This document shows positions 58,561-64,000 of a DNA stretch of 64,000 nt, one piece after another. The position numbers and the translations under genes are program-made. Positions within the stretch are counted from its first letter, which is position 1. Every line of letters starts with the position of its first letter. This DNA is from Haliclona indistincta (lineage: Eukaryota; Porifera; Demospongiae; Haplosclerida; Chalinidae), in contig OZ024785.1 of assembly GCA_964017065.1 (NCBI GenBank), positions 3,429,142 through 3,493,141 on the forward strand. Reading direction: 5' to 3'. Under the pieces are notes generated by a model. The model had not been told where the DNA came from. It saw only the letters and a list, made by a program, of their open reading frames with translations, and did not search any database.

Positions 58561-59423
58561 GTGACTGTTAACACAAATCATTAGAAAACTAATGACATTC
58601 TGGGTTCTTAAGAAAGGGGCATGCTATATTGTATTGCTACGGAATAATCACATCATCGCAGTTTTGAATGCTTGATTGAAGATCTATTTCTCCATGAATC
58701 AGCACCTACTTTGCACAATAACAAAGAACCCACTCGTCTCCTTGTAATAGCTCATTCACAGCAACTAATCACTCCTTGATGCAGTAAAATTACAGTAAAC
58801 ATGTAACTATATCAGATGCTGTCTCATAACCATGCCCAGTAGCTGGAAATCAACCTGCACCAGCTGTGAACAATTCTATTCAGATAACTTTCGCAAAATT
58901 AATGTATTAGTTTGTTTACTGACTCTGACGCAAATGACACAAACTTGTGTCATTTGCGTCTTATACAAGTATGGGCAATTTGTTTCATTTGTGTCATACA
59001 CTGTGCTGCAAATGTTGTCAGTAATCACTTCAGAGAAACAACTCGCACCAGTAGTAAATAAACCTGACTAGACTGCTTTATAAAAGTACTGAAGTTTAAT
59101 CTAAATCTATGTAAGCAACTACATCAATAAGCGATGATCAATACCTAGAGTGTGTGCATGTGACACTGTGTGGATGTGTAAAAATGATTAATTTTATCTT
59201 TCTAACAGAAGGACGTACCACCATCTGATCCAGCTGAAGAGGTGAGGCTTTGCATCACTAACAACACTACTTTGTACATGTGATGTTACAGTCTTGATTT
59301 ATTGTGCTGCTGTATAATAGTAGTATTCCTCTTCTACATGTTCAGGATGAAGAGTCTTATCTTACTACTATGGGAAAGGAAGTGTCTAAGAAATCCAAGA
59401 CTCAACCATACTTTGTCAAATAG
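58561..59423 (+). other. R14-R15 spacer with distal tail exons
   Basis: Holds intact phase-0 exons 59209-59241 (KDVPPSDPAEE) and 59346-59423 (DEESYLTTMGKEVSKKSK ... TAG), plus a hairpin at 58927-58960. Earlier cassette exons are not recognisable. Confidence 0.5.
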
Positions 59424-59543
59424 AATTTTTCAAAATAGAATTCATCATAATACATGTACAGGATTTATTTATTGTTATCGACCAGATATTAACATAGCTC
59501 ATGATCTATGGTTCATGTAATCTACAGTTAGGAAAACAGTTAT

Positions 59544-59592
59544 GTTTACTTAGCTCAATACGTAGGAGGATAAGGGACAAGCCCCTCCTCCT
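59544..59592 (+). promoter_or_regulatory. Conserved 5' flank element of R15
   Basis: Same AGCTCAATACGTAGGAGG / CCCCTCCTCC block, 50 bp before the ATG. Confidence 0.4.
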
Positions 59593-59642
59593 CTGTGTTT
59601 GTACATGTATGCATTTTTCTTGAACTAGAGTTGACAGCAGCC

Positions 59643-62367
59643 ATGTATATGGTGTTTCTCTGCTTCTTGATTGTGAGTACAACTACTAGCCATAGTTCAG
59701 CTGCTGGTAATTATGATAGTCATGGAGCGAGACAAGGTCTTGTAATTTTCTTCTCTAGCACTCACAGAGGGTCCAGTGTCAGTGAGTGCACTGGTTGGAG
59801 AGAATGCTCTGTTCCACTGTAATGGTAGTGGTATTGTTTTAGCATGGATTGTAGATGGACTGTATTCAACTGAAGCACCTATCAAACAACGAGGAATCTC
59901 TGCTGTTTCATCATCATCATCATCAGGCACAGTACAGTCCACTCTCACTGTACCAGCAACACTAGTGAACAATGGCACTACTGTACAGTGTGTGATCTAT
60001 CCTGGTGAGGTGACCAGCAACACTGCTACACTGACTGTTCTCCCTATACCTGGTGAGCTGTACAGGACTAATGTACTAATAACATATCATACTATCCTAT
60101 ATTGTACAGGTATTGGACAGGTTCGTAATGTCAGGTTCACTTCATCACTCAGTGACGTACAGTGGGATCCTCCATTGACTGCACCCAGTGGTCTCATGTA
60201 TAACGTTACTACAATGAACATGAACACTGGTCAAATTGTGGTCAATAAAATTACTAACAACACCATTTGTCCACTACCTCCACTTCAGTTTTGTCAGAAC
60301 TATGTTGTTCATGTGATAGCTTTCTCATCTCAGCAACAAGGTGATAATGTGGTTACTGACCTGAGACCAGAAGGAAGTGAGTGTGTTGGTTGAACAGTGC
60401 GAGTTGATACTGATTTTCATTTTATAGGTAACTATTGATTCAAAACTATATTGTCACAAGAGCTTGTCTTCAGAGAACCTTCATTTGTAGAATTCCTGGT
60501 CATGCTACGTGTGATAGTATGTCAGATCCAGCAGTTGTAACTTTAACCCTTTAAGGCCTATAGCGGATTTAGCCGTCATAATTGACTCCACCTACTGTAG
60601 ACGTCATAAATAGTGGGAAAAGTGCTCTAGAAAGGTCAAATAAAGTTTAATTGCAAAAGCTAACTTTACCTGAAAAAATCACCTGTTTTTCGCCGCGCCC
60701 TCCCCACTAAAATATATAGAACGGGGGATTTTTAAAGGGGGGTGTCCCCCCTTTAACCCGGGGTTCGAAGGGGCGGAGCCCCTCGCCGCTTTCGGCATTT
60801 TTGGGGCTTCAGGATGCCCGGAAATGCATACTTGGGCATAGAATATGGTCTAAACTATGCTGTTTGCTCACCTGGACTCCACCAGGTTTTTGTATCAGTC
60901 ACCAGGGCTAAACGAAGACCAAAATTGGCTGAAAAATGACGAGGTCGCAGCACTTAAGCGGCTTCAGTTCCGAATTGGGAGTGGCCAACTCAGAGTTTAG
61001 TACATGGTCGTAAACTTTGACATGCCAGGAAAAAACAGTGCTAGTTTGGAACAGCTAGCGTACTGCATGTTGTAGAAATCGCAAGACAAACTGTCAGTTT
61101 AGAGCAAGCCGAATTTTCGTCAAAATAATTCAGTCACTAAAGAGTTAAAATTAATATTATTCTTTTCCAGGTATCAGGTTTTCCTTGTCCTGATCAGAGA
61201 CTAACAGCTCAGTCGTACCCTCAATCCAACACATCTGATATCACTAACCATCCTGAGCTAGTGATAATGAGCAGTGGAGATATTGTATACTCCATCACTA
61301 CTGGTATTGAGAGGAAGCAACACTACACAGCTACTATCAGCCTCATTGGTAATGAAGGGATTGTACAAGAGTTGCCTTTAACATTCAGTGAGTTAGTCTT
61401 GTGTTACAATTCTAGTTCTATTATTCTTCATGATGATGATCATGATAAAGGTACGTTTGATGTTCAAGACTGTTATGTATCCAGTGACCAGCACACTAGC
61501 TCCATACTAGTGGAGTGTACATTTGCCATCAATTCAACAGCACCAGGGATTGTAGTGATACAAGATGACCAGAGTCAATATACCATCAACAAGACACTAC
61601 AGAGACTGCTGCAGGATAGTAATAAAGGATCTGTCAACATTACTGGTCTACCAGCAGGAGACTATAGTGTGAGAGTGTACGACAACAGTCCAGCTACTGA
61701 CAGTATTAGTGCTGCATATCAGCATTCTCAGTTAATACACATTGTGGAACTAACTAGTCCTTATTCTTCAAGCATCATTTCATCTATGATACTCTCATCA
61801 GGTATGTCATGTATAGTGCTGTACACTTACAAATCACTTATGATGGATTAAATTAAATGGTTTTTCTTTTAGAATCTTCAACAAGTTTTTTGATGCATTC
61901 AAGTTCCTTCTTGTTTAGCAACAGTGTCACTCCTAGTGTGGTGCTTGAGACAACAACAGGTTATTCAGCAAATAATAGTCCATGTCACTACTTTAGTATA
62001 CTGTGCTGCTTTGTGGATCATTGTTTATTGTTAGCGCTGCTTGTGATACTGATTGTGGTCTTCACTACTATAGTGTGTGCTGCACGTGCTGTTACTATTA
62101 GAAGAAATCAACACATTATAGGTATCTAATGAATAAGTATTTAATTATCGCATTAAATAATTTCTAGCTGCAGGTGTTAGTGATCATGTTCCAGTTGATG
62201 ATAATCCTGCTTACATCACAATGAAGAGGATCACCTTGAACAAGAACACTGCTTATGAGACTGTTAATATGAAAGACTGTCATTATGAGACTGTCACTGT
62301 AGCTACCGGTGACTATGAGACTATCAACACTAGTGCTTACGAGAATGTTAACATTACTATTATATAG
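59643..62367 (+). pseudogene. R15: array receptor with nonsense codon, MITE and fused exons 7-8
   Basis: Exons 59643-59706, 59759-60052 Ig, 60110-60376 FN3-like, 60428-60516, 61171-61387, 61451-61801, 61873-62121 (stalk plus transmembrane), 62174-62367. Exon 4 reads AACTATTGA where others have AACTATCGA, a C-to-T change giving a stop. A deletion joining ATCATTGTT repeats removed most of intron 7 and the start of the transmembrane exon, fusing them in frame; the fused exon still enters and leaves in phase 1 and encodes CLLLALLVILIVVFTTIV. Tail: NPAYITM, TAYETV, CHYETV, GDYETI, SAYENV. A piggyBac-like MITE sits in intron 4. The stop makes full-length protein unlikely. Confidence 0.75.
60543..61148. 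mobile_element. piggyBac-like MITE
   Basis: TTAA at 60543-60546 and 61145-61148 flank ends CCCTTTAAGG and (reverse complement) CTCTTTAGTG. The matching intron in R9 has no insert. 598 bp, no transposase ORF; the interior contains a GC-rich block around 60720-60790 with GGGGTGTCCCCC. Confidence 0.7.
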
Positions 62368-62919
62368 TTGAGAGTTCTGGCTTATTAATTTTTATATAAA
62401 GATTTTGGATCATTCACTGAATTTCGTCTCCAAAAATTAAGTAACTCAACACTGATATACTAGCATTATGATTTGGTTGTTGTTTCATGATAACAGGGAG
62501 CTGTTATACTGAACAACAGAAGTGACTCAATAATGGTTACACCTAATTCAGATGACACTGCTACACGATTATTCACTCCACTTCCTGTTATTAACAGATC
62601 AATACCTAGTCAACCTTCTATAACAGGCATGTCTATGTGCATGCAATCATTCATGCTTGCTCGTGAGTGGGCGTGGTATCTTAATTATGTTTTAATTGTG
62701 CGCTCACGTGAATTACTATCGTTCCATATCCATATATGGCACTCTAACCTCGCCCTCCTAGCCCTGTAGCCCACCCACCTGCAAGTCACCTGCCTGCCAA
62801 GTAGCCGCGCCGCCTTTCGCTATCTGTTGTTGAAGTTGCGCAACGTTCCATCCACGCGTATATATGAGTCTGTTTTGGATATGATATAGCTATAAATGCT
62901 GATGTGATTATTGAAGATT
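62368..62919 (+). other. R15-R16 spacer
   Basis: It contains an eroded cassette exon near 62550-62628 (LPVINRSIPSQPSITGM), then unrelated sequence with GTGGGCG boxes. The conserved 5' flank element of other units is absent, consistent with R16's different first exon. Confidence 0.45.
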
Positions 62920-64000
62920 ATGGAAGTGAACATCTTAGCCGTGACCATCATTTTGTTCACCGCCAGTGCTGCTGCCTGTACGTATATTTACAGTGATGGA
63001 CTGAAGTGTCTCTTTTTTACTCATTGTTTTATTCTATAGCACTCACAGAGGGTCCAGTGTCAGTGAGTGTACTGGTTGGAGAGAATGCTCTGTTCCACTG
63101 TAATGGTAGTGGTAACGTTTTAGCATGGATTGTAGATGGACTGTATTTAACTGAAGCACCTATCAAACAACGAGGAATCTCTACTGTTTCATCATCATCA
63201 TCAGGCACTCTACAGTCCACTCTCACTGTACCAGCAACACTAGTGAACAATGGCACTACTGTACAGTGCGTGATCTATCCTGGTGAGGTGACCAGCAACA
63301 ATGCTACACTGACTGTTCTCCCTATACCTGGTGAGCTGTACAGGACTAATTTACTGATAACATAATTGCAAGAGTATATAATATAGAGAGAGTATCGAAC
63401 GCCGTATTGCTCCATACAAACACTGTCTGTAAAGTAACGTGACACGCACGTGAGAATGTGACGAAGACTGATATCGGCCCACCTAGTCGTGACGCATTTC
63501 TCGCTCGCGCGACAACTCGAGTGAACAACAAACAGTGCTTACAGCTAACTACGAGAAATGGACCCTATCTGTATGTGGAAGGCGCTGTTAAAATGTTAGT
63601 TTGATGTGTTTTCTATTCATCCTGACGGTCCTGGTCCGGCAAACTCGTCTGATAGTATACTCTTCGATGATTGGCGCAAGCCATCGCTTTTACTAGCTGG
63701 AATGTTGGCAATAACCGTTCGTCGCTTACAATCAGCTACTGTTCCTCGATAAGAGCAGCTGCAGTCGCCAGTAAAAGTGCTGTTTACTCGATCACATAGT
63801 CCTAGGAGGCGTGACCGCAATCGCGCGAATATAAACGCTGCGTCACAACACGTAAAATGTCTCACGTGCGTGTCACGTTACTTTACAGACAGTGTTTGTA
63901 TGGACCCATACGGCGTTCGATACTCTCTCTATATTATATACTCTTGATAATTGTTATCATATATTGTACAGGTATTGGACAGGTTCGTAATGTCAGGTTC
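62920..64000 (+). CDS. R16: array receptor with a different signal peptide (cut by window end)
   Basis: Exon 1 62920-62977 encodes MEVNILAVTIILFTASAAA, a signal peptide unrelated to MYTVFLCF, in phase 1. The Ig exon 63040-63330 is close to R15 (VLAWIVDGLYLTEAPIKQRG). The following intron is enlarged by a MITE; the FN3-like exon begins at 63972 and leaves the window. No lesion seen. Confidence 0.7.
63369..63946. mobile_element. MITE with about 85-bp inverted ends in R16 intron 2
   Basis: Left end CAAGAGTATATAATATAGAG is mirrored at the right end (about 63862-63946). ATAATTG copies at 63362-63368 and 63947-63953 form a 7-bp target duplication. The corresponding introns of other units are only about 51-57 nt. 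No ORF. Confidence 0.8.

Overview
The window is eukaryotic, metazoan-type DNA. Genes are split into many small exons with canonical GT-AG borders and introns often only 50-80 nt long. The encoded proteins are cell-surface receptors with Ig, fibronectin-III-like, transmembrane and tyrosine-motif parts, and the spacers are full of MITEs, tRNA-derived SINEs and microsatellites. A sponge (for example an Amphimedon-like demosponge) is my best guess from compact introns and overall style; that is inference, not something the sequence proves.

Layout. 1-8.3 kb is repeat-rich: the last exon relic of an upstream unit, a SINE, several hairpin MITEs, one LINE-like reverse transcriptase ORF (4698-7616) and a nested hAT-like/hairpin insertion. 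8.7-15.0 kb is R1, a receptor with three Ig domains and one FN3 domain. 15.3-42.2 kb and 50.2-64 kb hold a tandem array of related receptors (R2-R9, R11-R16). The common plan is signal peptide, Ig exon, FN3-like exon, two further beta-rich extracellular modules, Ser/Thr stalk, transmembrane exon, and a short tail that starts GVIDHVPVDDNPAYITM and carries repeated Y-E-T-V / Y-E-N-V motifs. R10 (43.2-49.9 kb) is a different receptor with its own ectodomain and a long Ser/Thr/Pro-rich tail built only of phase-0 exons.

State of the copies. By hand-tracing splice sites and phases, R1, R4, R5, R6 and R9 are complete and open; R7 and R14 are open except that I could not find a signal-peptide exon; R10 is open but its first exon is uncertain; R13 is a short, open, one-Ig gene that looks secreted; R2, R3, R8, R11, R12 and R15 carry specific lesions; R16 runs off the window. 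Between units lie cassettes of phase-0 exons resembling the R10 tail.

How it may work together. The array has the hallmarks of a rapidly evolving recognition-receptor complex: clustered duplicates, a variable island inside an otherwise near-identical Ig exon, a nearly invariant signalling tail attached to very different ectodomains, many pseudogenes, and changing numbers of tyrosine motifs. It is analogous in layout to invertebrate allorecognition/immune receptor clusters such as the Hydractinia Alr complex, but homology and function are not shown here. All exon coordinates are my own readings and need RNA support.
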